Positions 1 to 9,907 of a stretch of 64,000 nucleotides of DNA are shown in pieces. The first letter of the stretch is position 1; every line of letters begins with the position of its first letter. This DNA comes from JACCZX01 sp963807155 (GTDB lineage Bacteria; Pseudomonadota; Gammaproteobacteria; Burkholderiales; Burkholderiaceae_F), in contig CAWEAZ010000035.1 in the NCBI GenBank assembly GCA_963807155.1, positions 1 to 64,000 of the forward strand, written 5' to 3'. The position numbers and the translations under genes are program-made. The notes below the pieces were generated by a model. The model was not told where the DNA came from and did not search any database. It saw nothing but the letters and a program-made list of their open reading frames with translations.

Positions 1-190
1 GGACATCTTCAAGTCGCGGCTGATCGAGCCACGCCGCGAGCAGGGCTGCGTAGCGCACGTGATCTAACAGAAGTGCGACAAGGCCAAAGACGGCTATCCA
101 CAGGCCCGCCTGCATACCGAAGGCGAGGCCGACAATCGCGGCAAACGCCGCAAGTCCGGCCAGCCGCAGCAGCGCGGGAGCAATGAGCAT
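1..190 (-). CDS. phoR: PhoR phosphate sensor histidine kinase, N-terminal fragment
   Basis: Cut by the window edge; about 63 residues are visible from the ATG at 190. They form two closely spaced hydrophobic segments (residues about 4-26 and 30-50) followed by a polar stretch. This is the usual N-terminal membrane anchor of PhoR, before its PAS and kinase domains. It lies 32 bases after the phoB stop on the same strand, the normal phoB-phoR order. In the family, PhoR phosphorylates PhoB under phosphate limitation and is held inactive by Pst/PhoU when phosphate is plentiful. The catalytic domains lie outside the window, so identity rests on position and membrane topology. Confidence 0.65.
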   Translation of the reverse strand, partial: MLIAPALLRLAGLAAFAAIVGLAFGMQAGLWIAVFGLVALLLDHVRYAALLAAWLDQPRLEDV

Positions 191-222
191 TAGTCCGCTA
201 CGCGACTAGGTCCCCATGGAGC

Positions 223-915
223 CTACGGTTCCAGACGCATCGACAGCCGATAGCCGAGGCCACGCACGGTTTGAATCAGGTGTTGCACGTTAACCTGCGC
301 AAGTACCTTGCGCAGACGCAGTACATGCACGTCGACCGTGCGCTCTTCGATAAACACGTGGTCGCCCCACACGCTATCCAGCAGCTGCGTGCGTGAGAAC
401 ACGCGGTCCGGATGGCTGATCAGAAACTTCAGCAGCTTGAATTCGGCAAGCCCCATTTTGATCGAGTATCCGTCAACCAAGATGTCGTGGCGCGACGGAT
501 CGACTATCAGTGGACCGTATTCCAGCGCCTCTCCGCTGTGTTGTGGTGCACGACGCCTGAACACGGCGCGGATGCGCGATACCAACTCGCGCGGTGAAAA
601 CGGTTGACGACGTAATCGTCGGCGCCGGTATCGAGTCCAATCACCTTGTCGGCCTCGTTGCCCTTGGCGGTCAGCATGATGACCGGCATAACCTTGGTGC
701 GCTCGTGCGCGCGCAGGTCCTTCAGCAGCTCGATGCCGGGCTTGTCGGGCAGCATCCAGTCGAGCAGCACCATGTCGGGCAACTCGCGGTCAATCGCGTC
801 GCGTCCCGCACCAACCGAATCGGCGCGTCGACCGTATAGCCCTGCGTCGTGCAGGTGTAGGCACCAGCTCCTGGATCGCGGGCTCGTCTTCGATCACCAG
901 GATCGAAGTAGCTCG
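223..915 (-). CDS. phoB: PhoB phosphate response regulator (frame-broken)
   Basis: OmpR/PhoB-type transcription factor of the Pho regulon. The receiver part reads ILVIEDEPAIQELV, then DMVLLDWMLPDKPG (phospho-acceptor Asp) and MLTAKGNEADKVIGLDTGAD. The C-terminal winged helix reads RVFSRTQLLDSVWGDHVF, EERTVDVHVLRLRK and TVRGLGYRL, all typical of betaproteobacterial PhoB. The frame is broken near 603: one base is missing in the codon of the conserved Lys of the D-Y-V-V-K-P-F motif, so the raw frame reads VVNRFHR. It breaks again at about 790-800 and 855-870. No start codon survives in frame before ILVIEDE, so the 5' end is approximate. Follows phoU and precedes phoR. Confidence 0.85.
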
Positions 916-917
916 CG

Positions 918-1629
918 CGACAATACGCGCGCACGGCGCGTTCGACGTCTTCCAGCGACCGATGACGGGCGTCCCAGCCCTGCGAAATGAAGATCACGTG
1001 CTCAGCGACGTTTTTTGCATGATCGCCAATGCGCTCGATAGCCTTGGCAACCCAGACGCAGTCGAGCGCTGCTGAATCGTGCGGATCCTCCATCATGAAC
1101 GTAATCAGTTGCCGCAACACTGCGCGAAATCGATCGTCAATGCCAAGATCGTCCTTGATGATCGAAGCTCCCGCGACGGCATCCATCCGCGCGAAAGCAT
1201 CGAGCGCTCGCTGCAACATCGCGCCACGGCCTCACCCGAATACTTGATGTCTGGGATGCGGTTAAGCCGGGCCTGATCGCCCTTCTCGTGCAGCCACTTG
1301 ACGGCGCGCGCAATCTTGCTCGCTTCGTCGCCGATCCGCTCCAAATCGGTAATTACCTTTGCAACGCCGGTAATCATGCGCAGATCCCCAGCCATGGGTT
1401 GGCGGCGCGCGATCACATAGTTGACCATTGGTTCAACGTCCATTTCGAGTTCGTTGACCCGGCGGTCTGCGTCGATCGCCTGTTGCGCAAGTTCCTGGTC
1501 CGCCGTTTCAAACGCGTTGAGCGCCGCGTGAACTTGCGACTCGACCAATCCACCCATCTGAAGCACCCGCGAGCGTATCGCCTCGAGTTCCTCGTCGTAC
1601 TTCTTTATTGAATGATCGCCAGTCGGCAT
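918..1629 (-). CDS. phoU: PhoU phosphate transport regulator (frame-broken)
   Basis: Cytoplasmic helical protein that links the Pst transporter to PhoR and silences the Pho regulon when phosphate is abundant. Starts MPTGDHSIKKYDEELEAIRS. Two PhoU repeats are visible: the first contains RRQPMAGDLRMI and DLERIGDEASKIAR, the second AKAIERIGDHAKNVAEHV; both carry the family E/D-R-I-G-D metal-binding signature. One base is missing near 1217, where the frame for VARMLQRALDAF is lost. The stop codon is not visible in the corrected frame, so the 3' end is approximate. Lies between pstB and phoB on the same strand; the pstB frame runs into it without a stop. Confidence 0.88.
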
Positions 1630-1661
1630 TGCTGTTCCTTGCGTGCAACAAAACGGCCGTT

Positions 1662-2524
1662 GTCGGCCAAAACGGCCAGTAATGTAGTCCTCGGTTTCCT
1701 TGCGAGCTGGCTTGACGAAAATCTGGTCAGTGTCGCCAAACTCGACCAGGTCGCCGAGATACATGTAACCGGTGTAGTCCGACACCCGTGCTTCCTGCTG
1801 CAAATTGTGGGTCACGATCGCCACCGTGTAATCCTTTTTCAACTCGTCGATCAATTCCTCGATCTCGCGGTCGAAGTGGGATGAGTGCCGAGCAAGGCTC
1901 GTCGAGCAAGATGATCTCGGGTTTAACCGCAATGCCGCGGGCAATGCACAAGCGCTGCTGCTGCCCTCCCGACAAACTCGTTCCCGACTGCATCAGCTTG
2001 TCCTTTACCTCGGTCCATAACGCGGCTTTGCGCAGCGCCCATTCGACACGTTCGTCCATCGCAGACCGCGACAGCTTTTCAAACAGTTTTACGCCGAAAG
2101 CGATGTTGTCGTAGATCGACATTGGAAACGGCGTGGGCTTCTGGAAGATCATGCCGATCTTCGCGCGAATCAACGCCACATCTTCCCTCGACGTCAGGAT
2201 GTTTTCGCCGTCGACACTGACCTCGCCTTCGGCGCGCTGCTCCGGATAAAGCTCGTACATCCGGTTGAAAACGCGCAACAACGTCGATTTGCCGCATCCT
2301 GAAGGACCGATAAATGCGGTGACCTTCTTCTCTGCAATCTGCAAGTTGATATTTTTCAGCGCCTGGAACTTGCCATAGTAAAAATTGAGATCGCGCACAT
2401 CCATCTTGATGCGCTCGCTGGACAACCTACGGCTGACATAGTGGTTGGTGCACGTCGCCGCGTCAGTCGGCATCGTCCTGTTCACCGCCGCTGTCATCGA
2501 TGCCGGTACTGTCACGCCTGCCAT
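1662..2524 (-). CDS. pstB: Phosphate ABC transporter ATP-binding protein PstB (frame-broken)
   Basis: ATPase of the high-affinity phosphate importer PstSCAB. Walker A GPSGCGKST, Q-loop MIFQKPTPFPM, signature LSGGQQQRLCIARG, Walker B IILLDEPCSALDP and switch His VTHNLQQ are all present. A GAGAG ribosome site sits just before the ATG at 2524, giving about 35 residues before the conserved start of the fold, as in other betaproteobacteria. Two one-base deletions close together near 1880-1890 break the segment that should read DPTSTAKIEELIDEL; restoring a G in CTCATCCC and an A in GCGAGATC repairs it exactly. After the usual ITGRFG ending no stop is present and the frame continues into phoU. Lies 12 bases after pstA. 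Confidence 0.9.
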
Positions 2525-2536
2525 CGCATTCTCTCG

Positions 2537-3392
2537 CTAGTGTTTTTGTCGGAACAGCACGCGCGCCAGGATATTCAACGCAAGCACACCGATCGTTATC
2601 AGGAACACGCCGGCCCATGCCATCTGCTGCCAGTTCGCGAATGGGCTCAGAGCGAACTTAAATATGGTGACCGGTAAGTTGGCCATCGGATCACTCAAGT
2701 CCAAACTAAAGAACTGATTGGACAGCGCGGTAAACAACAACGGGGCGGTCTCACCCGCAATCCGTGCCAGAGCGAGCAACACGCCGGTCACGACACCGGC
2801 CGCGCCGCCTTTAACGTACGCGCAGAATCATTACTCGTTTGGACGAGCCCAACGCAACGGCTGCTTCGCGCAACGAGTTAGGAACCAGCTGCAGCATGTT
2901 TTCGGTCGTGCGCACGACGACCGGAATGACGATCAACGCCAGTGCGATAACGCCTGCGTAGCCCGAAAACGACCTCGTCTGCGCCACGATGATCGTGTAC
3001 ACGAACAAGCCGATCACAATCGAAGGTGCGGACAGCAAGATGTCGTTGATAAAGCGCGTTACCCTATCAAGCCCCGTGCGCTGGCCATACTCGGCCAGAT
3101 AAATGCCGGCCAGCATTCCGATCGGCGTGCCGACCGCGGTGGCAGACAGCACCATGATCAGCGAGCCAACGATGGCGTTAGCCAGCCCTCCGCCTTCGGA
3201 ATTGGGAGGCGGGGTCGATTCGGTGAACGTCGCGGCATTGATCCCTTGCACGCCGAGAACCAATACATCCCACAGAATCCAGATCAACCACACCAAACCA
3301 AAAGCCATCGCGGTCAGAGAAAGCGCGAGCGCCACGCGGTTGATCAGCTTGCGGCGCCGATGCAACGGAAGTCGATAGTCGCTGCGCGACAT
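2537..3392 (-). CDS. pstA: Phosphate ABC transporter permease PstA (frame-broken)
   Basis: Inner-membrane permease that pairs with PstC to form the phosphate channel. About six hydrophobic segments and the EAA-type coupling loop REAAVALGSSKRVMILRV are visible. The raw frame stops just after that loop at about 2812; the rest (VTGVLLALARIAGETAPLLFT to FRQKH) continues in another frame. Two missing bases around 2812-2830 would restore a 285-residue protein. Start MSRSDYRLP lies 16 bases after the pstC stop, and pstB follows 12 bases downstream, so the pst genes are one transcription unit. Confidence 0.9.
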
Positions 3393-3408
3393 CGGACCGG
3401 AACGGCAC

Positions 3409-4412
3409 TCATGTACGCGTGCCCTCTTTACGGCGCATCTGCATCAACAACAGCTTGGACAACGAAAGCACGACGAACGTAATGAAGAACAGGATCAGTC
3501 CGAGATAGATCAGCGACGCTTCGTGCAGGCCGGGAGTGGCCTCAGCGAACTCGTTGGCGAGCGCCGAGGTAATCGAATTGGCGGCTTCGAATAGCGATAA
3601 CGTGTCCAGCTGGTTGAAGTTGCCGATCACGAACGTCACGGCCATCGTCTCACCGAGCGCGCGGCCGAGCCCGAGCATGATGCCGCCGACGACGCCTGCC
3701 TTGGTGAACGGCAGCACGACCTTCCAGACGACTTCCCAGGTTGTCGAGCCGAGGCCATACGCCGACTCCTTCAGCATCGCCGGCGTCACTTCGAATACAT
3801 CGCGCATCACGGCGGCGATGAATGGAATGATCATGATCGCGAGGATGATGCCCGCCGACAAGATACCGATGCCTACCGGTGGACCGGACACAAGGCCGCT
3901 CACCACCGGCGCATTCCCTAGCGCGGCCTGCAAAGGTTGCTGCACGAACTGCGCGAGGATCGGCGCAAACACGAACAGTCCCCACATCCCGTAGACAATA
4001 GACGGAATCGCCGCCAACAATTCGATCGCAGTTCCGAGCGGACGCTTAAGCCACCTTGGCGAAACTCGGTCAGAAACAGCGCGATGCCAAAACTGACAGG
4101 AACTGCAATGATCAACGCAATGATCGACGTCGCGATCGTGCCGTAGATCATCACGAGCCCGCCGAACTTGTTCTGCACGGGATCCCACTCGGCAGTCCAC
4201 AAAAATGGCAGGCCAAATTCGCGAATCGACGGCCACGCGCCGATCACAAGTGACACGATGATCGCGATCAGCAGCGACAGCGTGATGACTGCCGCCAGGC
4301 GCGTCACATTGGCAAAGACCAGATCACCGAATCGTCCAGAGGGGCGCACTGGAGGCAGTTCCCGCGGCTGCAGCACTTCAGGCGGCAGCTCACTCGTTGC
4401 AATAGAACTCAT
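3409..4412 (-). CDS. pstC: Phosphate ABC transporter permease PstC (frame-broken)
   Basis: Second permease of PstSCAB. The N-terminal part has a first membrane helix near residues 38-60 and the typical segment GLPFLWTAEWDPVQNKFGGL. The C-terminal part has IPSIVYGMWGLFVF, the coupling loop LKESAYGLGSTTWEVVWKVVLP and GLGRALGETMAVTFVIGN, all conserved in PstC. One base is missing near 4064, where LTEF should run directly into RWLKRPLGTAIELL; repaired, the protein is about 334 residues. Lies between pstS (76 bases upstream) and pstA. Confidence 0.92.
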
Positions 4413-4488
4413 CGTAGCGCCAGCGACCAGTTTGCAACGCTCACACCGTTGCCGGCCGACAAAGGCGGTGCCGGCCTCTCAGACGTAA

Positions 4489-5523
4489 TCAATTGACGAC
4501 AGGTTTGCCTGAACCGTCGGTGATCTTCCGCCATTGCACGCGAATGATCTTTTCAACCGCGTCGGGCATCGGCACATAGTCGAGCTCATCGGCCATGTTG
4601 TCGCCGTTGGTGTATGCCCACTCGAAAAACTTCAATGCCGCGGCCGCTTGCTGGGGCTTGTCCTGCTTCGCGTGCATCATGATGAACGTCGCACCGGTGA
4701 TCGGCCACGAGTCCTTGCCAGGCTGATCGGTCAGCACCTGATTGAAACTCTTCGACCATTCGGCACTCGCCGCTGCGGCCTTAAAGCTCGCATCGCTCGG
4801 TGCAACGAAGTTGCCGGCCTGATTGCGCATCTGCACGTACGACATCTTGTTCTGCTTCGCGTAGGCGTACTCGACATAGCCGATCGAGTTGGGCAAACGC
4901 TGCACAAACGCGGACACGCCCTCATTGCCCTTGCCGCCAGCGCCTGTCGGCCAGTTCACCGCCGTGCCTTCACCGACCTTCGCTTTCCAGTCCGGGTTCG
5001 TCTTCGATAGGTAGTTCGTGAAAAGAAAACTCGTGCCCGATCCGTCGGCGCGACGTACGACGGCAATCGCCGAATCCGGCAGTGGCACGCCGGGATTCAA
5101 GGCCGCGATCGCTGCATCGTTCCACTTCGTGATCTTGCCGAGATAGATGTCGCCGAGCAATGCGCCCGTCAGTTTCATCTGACCTGGCGTGATGCCTTTG
5201 ATGTTGACGACCGGCACGACGCCGCCGATCACGGTGGGAAACTGGACCAAACCATCCTTGGCAAGGTCGTCGTCTGACAGCGGGGCATCGGAGGCGCCGA
5301 AGTCGACCGTCTTGCCGCGAATCTGCCGCATGCCGGCCCCGGACCCCACTGACTGGTAATTGACCCGCACACCAGTCGCCTTGTTGTAGGCATCAGCCCA
5401 TTTGGCGTACACGGGCGCCGGGAACGACGCTCCAGCACCGGTCACTTCCTGCGCTCCGACGACCGTCGACACACCTGCAACCAAAATGGCTGCAACCCAC
5501 AAGTTGATCAACGAGACCTTCAT
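4489..5523 (-). CDS. pstS: Periplasmic phosphate-binding protein PstS
   Basis: Substrate-binding component of the high-affinity phosphate importer, secreted to the periplasm. Intact, 344 residues from the chosen start. MKVSLIN leads a hydrophobic signal peptide ending near VVGAQE, and the mature protein begins with the PstS hallmark TGAGASFPAPVYAKW. Phosphate-binding segments are QSVGSGAGM, DFGASDAPLS and RRADGSGTSFLFTNYL. The ATG at 5523 is preferred over the in-frame GTG at 5535 because GGAG lies 8 bases upstream and the signal peptide then has normal length. First gene of the pst-pho unit, controlled by the Pho box at 5576-5593. Confidence 0.97.
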   Translation of the reverse strand: MKVSLINLWVAAILVAGVSTVVGAQEVTGAGASFPAPVYAKWADAYNKATGVRVNYQSVGSGAGMRQIRGKTVDFGASDAPLSDDDLAKDGLVQFPTVIGGVVPVVNIKGITPGQMKLTGALLGDIYLGKITKWNDAAIAALNPGVPLPDSAIAVVRRADGSGTSFLFTNYLSKTNPDWKAKVGEGTAVNWPTGAGGKGNEGVSAFVQRLPNSIGYVEYAYAKQNKMSYVQMRNQAGNFVAPSDASFKAAAASAEWSKSFNQVLTDQPGKDSWPITGATFIMMHAKQDKPQQAAAALKFFEWAYTNGDNMADELDYVPMPDAVEKIIRVQWRKITDGSGKPVVN

Positions 5524-5559
5524 TAACGGCTCCACGGAACACGGTTCCGAACAGCGAAA

Positions 5560-5593
5560 AGTGTAGGCGGCACGTGTGACCGTTCAGTGACAA
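5560..5593 (-). promoter_or_regulatory. Pho box and -10 element upstream of pstS
   Basis: On the minus strand, two 7-base repeats TTGTCAC and CGGTCAC are separated by TGAA (5576-5593), giving the 7-4-7, 11-base period of PhoB boxes (consensus CTGTCAT-N4-CTGTCAT). A third GTCA lies just upstream in AGGTCATTGTCAC. The box is followed after exactly 10 bases by TACACT (5560-5565), a good -10, with no separate -35. That is the architecture of PhoB-activated class II promoters. It lies 37-70 bases before the pstS start. This predicts autoregulated, phosphate-starvation-induced expression of pstSCAB-phoU-phoBR. Confidence 0.8.
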
Positions 5594-5652
5594 TGACCTG
5601 GCTGTCGCACCGGCGAGCGGGAAAGCGCAACAATAACGGCCGCGACCGCGAG

Positions 5653-7014
5653 TTAGTGGCGAACCCCCGGGCGAAGCGTCGACGCAAGACGCTGCGCCAT
5701 CGCTTCGGCAACTTCGGCTTCGGAGGCTTCGACCATCACACGCAGCACGGGCTCTGTACCCGACGGGCGAATCAGAACGCGTCCGCTGCCGTTGAGTTCG
5801 CGCTCCGCGTCCGATACAGCGGCCACCAGTGCGCTATGAGAGCGCCATTCAAACCCGCGCTCGACTGTAGCGTTCACCAGCGCTTGTGGCATCAACACCA
5901 AATCATCAGTCAACTGGGCCAGCGATTTCTTCTGGCGGCGCACCGCCGACAACACCTGCAGCGCGCTGACGATGCCATCGCCGGTGGTGTGACAATCCAG
6001 GCACAGCAAATGTCCCGAACCTTCACCGCCGAAAAGCCATTTTTTCTCTTCCAGCATCTCGAGCACGTAACGATCACCAACTCGCGCACGCTCGAATGGA
6101 ATGTCGAGCTCTTGCAGCCGTCGCTCCAGCGAATAATTGGTCATCAACGTGCCGACCACACCATCGATTTTCGAGTGCCGCATGCGGTCGCGCACTATGA
6201 TGTAAAGCAATTCATCGCCGTTATAGATGCGCCCATTGGCATCGGCGATCACGACCCGATCGGCGTCACCATCGACCGCGATCCCAAAATCCGCGTTGTG
6301 ACTACGTACCGCTTCGGCGAGATGATTCGCGTGCACCGTCCCGACACCATCGTTGATGTTGAGGCCGTTGGGTGACGCGCCGAGCGAAATGACTTCGGCG
6401 CCCAGTTCATGAAACACCGGCGGCGCTACGTGATACGCCGCCCCATGCGCACTGTCGACGACGATCCTGAGACCTTTTAGGTCGGCCTCATTCGGAAACG
6501 TGCGCTTACAAAACTCGATGTAACGTCCGGCGGCGTCGTCCAAGCGCCTGACTTTGCCGAGCAGCTTGGCATCAACACAGTGCCAGGGCTGCTCGAGCTC
6601 GGTCTCGATGCGTTCTTCGACGGCGTCTGACAGCTTCGTCCCGCGCGCCGAAAAAAACTTGATGCCGTTGTCAGGATAAGGGTTGTGCGAAGCGCTGATC
6701 ACGATGCCGGCGTCGAGGCGCAGCGCACGCGTCAGATAAGCCACACCGGGAGTCGGCAGAGGACCGCAGAGCACAACATCGACACCGGCGCTCGAAAGAC
6801 CTGCTTCCAGCGCGGCTTCCAGCATGTACCCCGAGATGCGCGTGTCCTTGCCAATCAGCACGGTGGGGCGTTGGTTGCCCGACTGATCGGCCGCCCGCAA
6901 CAACGCGCGCCCGGTTGCCTGGCCGAGACGCAATACGAACTCGGGCGTAATCGGCGCTTCACCTACAGTGCCTCGCACGCCATCGGTGCCGAAATACTTC
7001 CTCCCGGCGCTCAT
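5653..7014 (-). CDS. glmM: Phosphoglucosamine mutase GlmM
   Basis: Cytoplasmic enzyme converting glucosamine-6-phosphate to glucosamine-1-phosphate on the way to UDP-GlcNAc for peptidoglycan and LPS. 453 residues, full length. The N-terminus KYFGTDGVRG, the phosphoserine loop ISASHNPYPDNGIKFF (active Ser about 109), the metal loop DGDADRVV and the C-terminal phosphate-binding RPSGTEPVLRVM are all present. The start overlaps the folP stop as ATGA, so the two genes are translationally coupled. Its 3' end faces the pstS promoter, giving the common betaproteobacterial order ftsH-folP-glmM-pst. Confidence 0.97.
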   Translation of the reverse strand: MSAGRKYFGTDGVRGTVGEAPITPEFVLRLGQATGRALLRAADQSGNQRPTVLIGKDTRISGYMLEAALEAGLSSAGVDVVLCGPLPTPGVAYLTRALRLDAGIVISASHNPYPDNGIKFFSARGTKLSDAVEERIETELEQPWHCVDAKLLGKVRRLDDAAGRYIEFCKRTFPNEADLKGLRIVVDSAHGAAYHVAPPVFHELGAEVISLGASPNGLNINDGVGTVHANHLAEAVRSHNADFGIAVDGDADRVVIADANGRIYNGDELLYIIVRDRMRHSKIDGVVGTLMTNYSLERRLQELDIPFERARVGDRYVLEMLEEKKWLFGGEGSGHLLCLDCHTTGDGIVSALQVLSAVRRQKKSLAQLTDDLVLMPQALVNATVERGFEWRSHSALVAAVSDAERELNGSGRVLIRPSGTEPVLRVMVEASEAEVAEAMAQRLASTLRPGVRH

Positions 7015-7880
7015 CGCTCTTCGTCCTGCAATGCTTTCAACACGCTCAATGCATCGCGCGTCGCTGCAACGTCGTGCACACGCACGACGTTGGCACCGCG
7101 CTCGGCGGCCAGTACCGCCGCCGCCACCGAAGCTGCAGCCCTGTCGTCCACGGCGCGGCCCGACGCGCGTCCGAGCATCGATTTGCGCGACAGCCCCACC
7201 ACGATAGGAACTTGCATACGTCCGAGTTCGGATAGTTGCGACAGAAGCGTGAAATTATGCGCGTCGGTCTTGCCGAATCCGAACCCCGGATCGATCGCAA
7301 TGCGCCGTTTGTCGATTCCCCGGGCCTGCGCGTACTGCACCCGCTGCGCCAGAAACTGTACGACATCCTTCGTTACATCGCGATACTGAGGCGCTTGTTG
7401 CATCGTGGCGGGTGCGCCTTGCATGTGCATCAGCACAACGCCGCAGTCATGTTCCGCAACGATCTCGGCCGCGCCGGGCTGCTGCAGCGCTCGCACGTCA
7501 TTGATGATCGCAGCGCCGGCGGCCAAAGCAGCGCGCATGACCTCGGGCTTGCTGGTGTCAACCGACAACGGAATGACCGAACCCGCCAGCGCCTCTAGCA
7601 GCGGCACCACACGTCTGACTTCTTCATCTGGCGATACGTCGGCCGCACCCGGACGTGTCGACTCGCCTCCGATGTCGATAATGTCGGCGCCCTCGTCGAT
7701 CAACTGTCGCGCACGCGCCAACGCATTGGCGTGGTTGAAGTGCCGTCCGCCATCGGCAAACGAATCCGGGGTTACGTTGACGATGCCCATGACGAACACG
7801 CGGTCGAGCACCAGCGCGCGCCCCCGTACATTCCAAACCGGGTGCTGGATCTCGGCTTCGTTCTTGCGCATCGGCCGCAT
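7011..7880 (-). CDS. folP: Dihydropteroate synthase FolP
   Basis: Condenses p-aminobenzoate with hydroxymethyl-dihydropterin diphosphate in folate synthesis; target of sulfonamides. Conserved segments are VMGIVNVTPDSFADGG, DEGADIIDIGGESTRPGA, SVDTSKPEVMRAAL, INDVRAL, VLMHMQG, IDPGFGFGKT, VGLSRKSMLG and a final NVVRVHDVAATRDAL. The ATG at 7880 is used; ATG 7871 is an alternative. The open frame extends further upstream into the end of ftsH, but that part is only a shadow, because a terminator hairpin separates the two genes. Ends with a 4-base overlap with glmM. Confidence 0.95.
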   Translation of the reverse strand: MRPMRKNEAEIQHPVWNVRGRALVLDRVFVMGIVNVTPDSFADGGRHFNHANALARARQLIDEGADIIDIGGESTRPGAADVSPDEEVRRVVPLLEALAGSVIPLSVDTSKPEVMRAALAAGAAIINDVRALQQPGAAEIVAEHDCGVVLMHMQGAPATMQQAPQYRDVTKDVVQFLAQRVQYAQARGIDKRRIAIDPGFGFGKTDAHNFTLLSQLSELGRMQVPIVVGLSRKSMLGRASGRAVDDRAAASVAAAVLAAERGANVVRVHDVAATRDALSVLKALQDEER

Positions 7881-7894
7881 TGTAGAAACGCAAT

Positions 7895-7917
7895 AAAAAA
7901 GGCCGGAGGTCCGGCCC
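7895..7917 (-). terminator. Intrinsic terminator after ftsH
   Basis: On the minus strand a GGCCGGA/TCCGGCC stem with a 2-3 base loop is followed by six T residues (the A run at 7895-7900 on the plus strand). It lies 19 bases after the ftsH stop and just before the folP start, so folP-glmM must have their own promoter or depend on read-through. Confidence 0.8.
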
Positions 7918-7935
7918 CTTTTAAGCTGCGTCGCT

Positions 7936-9820
7936 TTACGCGGGTTGCACGACGGCTTCAGTTCCGCCGCTGGCGGACTGTCCGCCGGCCGGCGGCACCG
8001 ACCCGGTCGACTTCGGCGGGCGTGGGGGACGCCCAGCAAGGATGTCGTCGATCTGTTCGGTATCGATCGTTTCCCATTCGAGCAGCGCTTTGACCATTGC
8101 TTCGATCTTGTCGCGATTTTCTTCGATGTGCTTGCGCGCGATCGCGTACTGCTCGTCGATGATGCGACGGATTTCGGCATCGACCTTGCGCATCGTTTCT
8201 TCCGACACGTTGGTCGTCTTGGTGATCGAGCGTCCCAGGAAGATTTCGCCTTCGTTTTCGGCGTAGACCATCGGGCCCAGCGCATCGCTCATGCCGTAGC
8301 GCGTCACCATGTCGCGCGCCATTTGCGTCGCGCGCTCGAAGTCGTTGCTGGCGCCGGTCGTCATCTGATTCATGAAGACTTCTTCGGCGATCCGCCCGCC
8401 AAACAGCACCGCGATCCGGCTCAGCAGGTACTGCCGGTCGTACGCGTAGCGATCCTGCTCGGGCAACTGCATCGTCACGCCCAGCGCGCGGCCGCGCGGA
8501 ATGATCGTGACCTTGTGCACCGGGATCACTCTTCGGCATCAGCTTCGCGACCAGCGTGTGGCCTGACTCGTGATACGCCGTATTCAGGCGCTCTTCCTCG
8601 GTCATGACCATCGATTTGCGCTCGGCGCCCATCATGATCTTGTCCTTGGCTTTTTCGAAGTCGACCATCTCGACAACGCGCGCGCTGCGCCGTGCAGCGA
8701 ACAGCGCCGCTTCGTTGACTAAGTTCGCCAAGTCCGCCCCGGAGAACCCCGGCGAGCCACGTGCAAGCAGATCGGCGCGCACGTCGGCGCCGATCGGCAC
8801 CTTGCGCATATGCACATTCAGAATCTGTTCGCGGCCACGAATATCGGGCAGCGGCACGACGACTTGACGATCGAAGCGGCCCGGACGCAATAGCGCCGGA
8901 TCGAGCACGTCGGGCCGATTGGTCGCAGCGATGACGATTACGCCCATGCCGGTTTCAAAGCCGTCCATCTCGACCAGCATCTGATTCAGCGTCTGTTCGC
9001 GCTCGTCATTGCCGCCGCCCAGACCTGCTCCACGCTGGCGGCCGACCGCGTCGATCTCATCAATGAAGATGATGCACGGTGCGTGTTTCTTCGCCTGATC
9101 GAACATGTCGCGCACACGCGCCGCGCCGACACCGACGAACATCTCGACGAAGTCCGAGCCCGAGATCGAGAAAAACGGAACCTTGGCTTCGCCTGCGATC
9201 GCTTTCGCCAGCAGCGTCTTGCCGGTGCCGGGCGACCCGACCATCAGCACGCCGCGCGGAATCCGGCCACCGAGCTTCTGGAACTTCGACGGGTCGCGCA
9301 GAAACTCGACCAGCTCGTGCACTTCTTCCTTCGCCTCGTCGCAGCCGGCAACGTCGGCAAAGGTGATCGCGTTGTTGGTCTCATCGAGCATGCGCGCGCG
9401 CGACTTGCCGAATGAGAACGCTCCGCCCCGGCCGCCGCCCTGCATCTGGCGCATGAAGAAAATCCAGACACCGATCAGCAACAGCATCGGGAACCACGAG
9501 ACGAAAATCGTCGTCAGCAGCGACTGCTCTTCCTCGGGTTTTCCATAGACCTGGACGCCGGCCTTGCGAAGATCGTCGACCATCCACAAGTCGCCCGGTG
9601 ACGTCAGCGTGTAACGATTACCTTCGACCGGCGTGACGTTCAGATTGCGCCCCTGGACGTCGACCCGCTTGATCTGGCCGGCTTTTGCCTGATCCATGAA
9701 CTGCGTGTAGCTGACGTTCTCCGACGGCTTCTGGCGGCTTTCAAACTGCTTGAAAACGGTGAACAGGACGAGCGCGATCACCATCCAGATGGCGGCTTTC
9801 GCAAACATGTTGTTGTTCAA
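7936..9820 (-). CDS. ftsH: ATP-dependent zinc metalloprotease FtsH (one frame break)
   Basis: Membrane-anchored AAA protease degrading misassembled membrane proteins and regulators such as LpxC and sigma32. Two N-terminal membrane helices flank a periplasmic domain. AAA motifs: Walker A GSPGTGKT, Walker B IIFIDEIDAVG, pore loop FVEMFVGVG and SRH ATNRPDVLDPALLRPGRFDR. The protease has HESGH. The UUG at 9820 (xNNNMFAKAA) is chosen because AGGAG lies about 5 bases upstream and FtsH homologues start MNNNMF; the open frame merely continues upstream. The frame breaks near 8528, just after the HESGH region; the other frame resumes with HKVTIIPRGRALGVTMQLPE and runs to the normal end. Follows rlmE, as in E. 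coli. Confidence 0.95.
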
Positions 9821-9907
9821 GGGTGCTCCTCTATCCGCCCACGAGTCAGGCGATTCCAACCGCAGTTGGGTACCTAGGTTGGTACATAAGGCAAATTCTA
9901 AACCCCG

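Noticed and set aside
7880..8285. N-terminal extension of folP into ftsH
   Set aside because: The extended part is an alternative frame of the FtsH C-terminus, and an intrinsic terminator lies between the genes.
9821..9859. ATG at 9859 as the ftsH start
   Set aside because: It adds MESPDSWADRGAP, absent from FtsH proteins, while the UUG at 9820 has a proper ribosome site and the family N-terminus.
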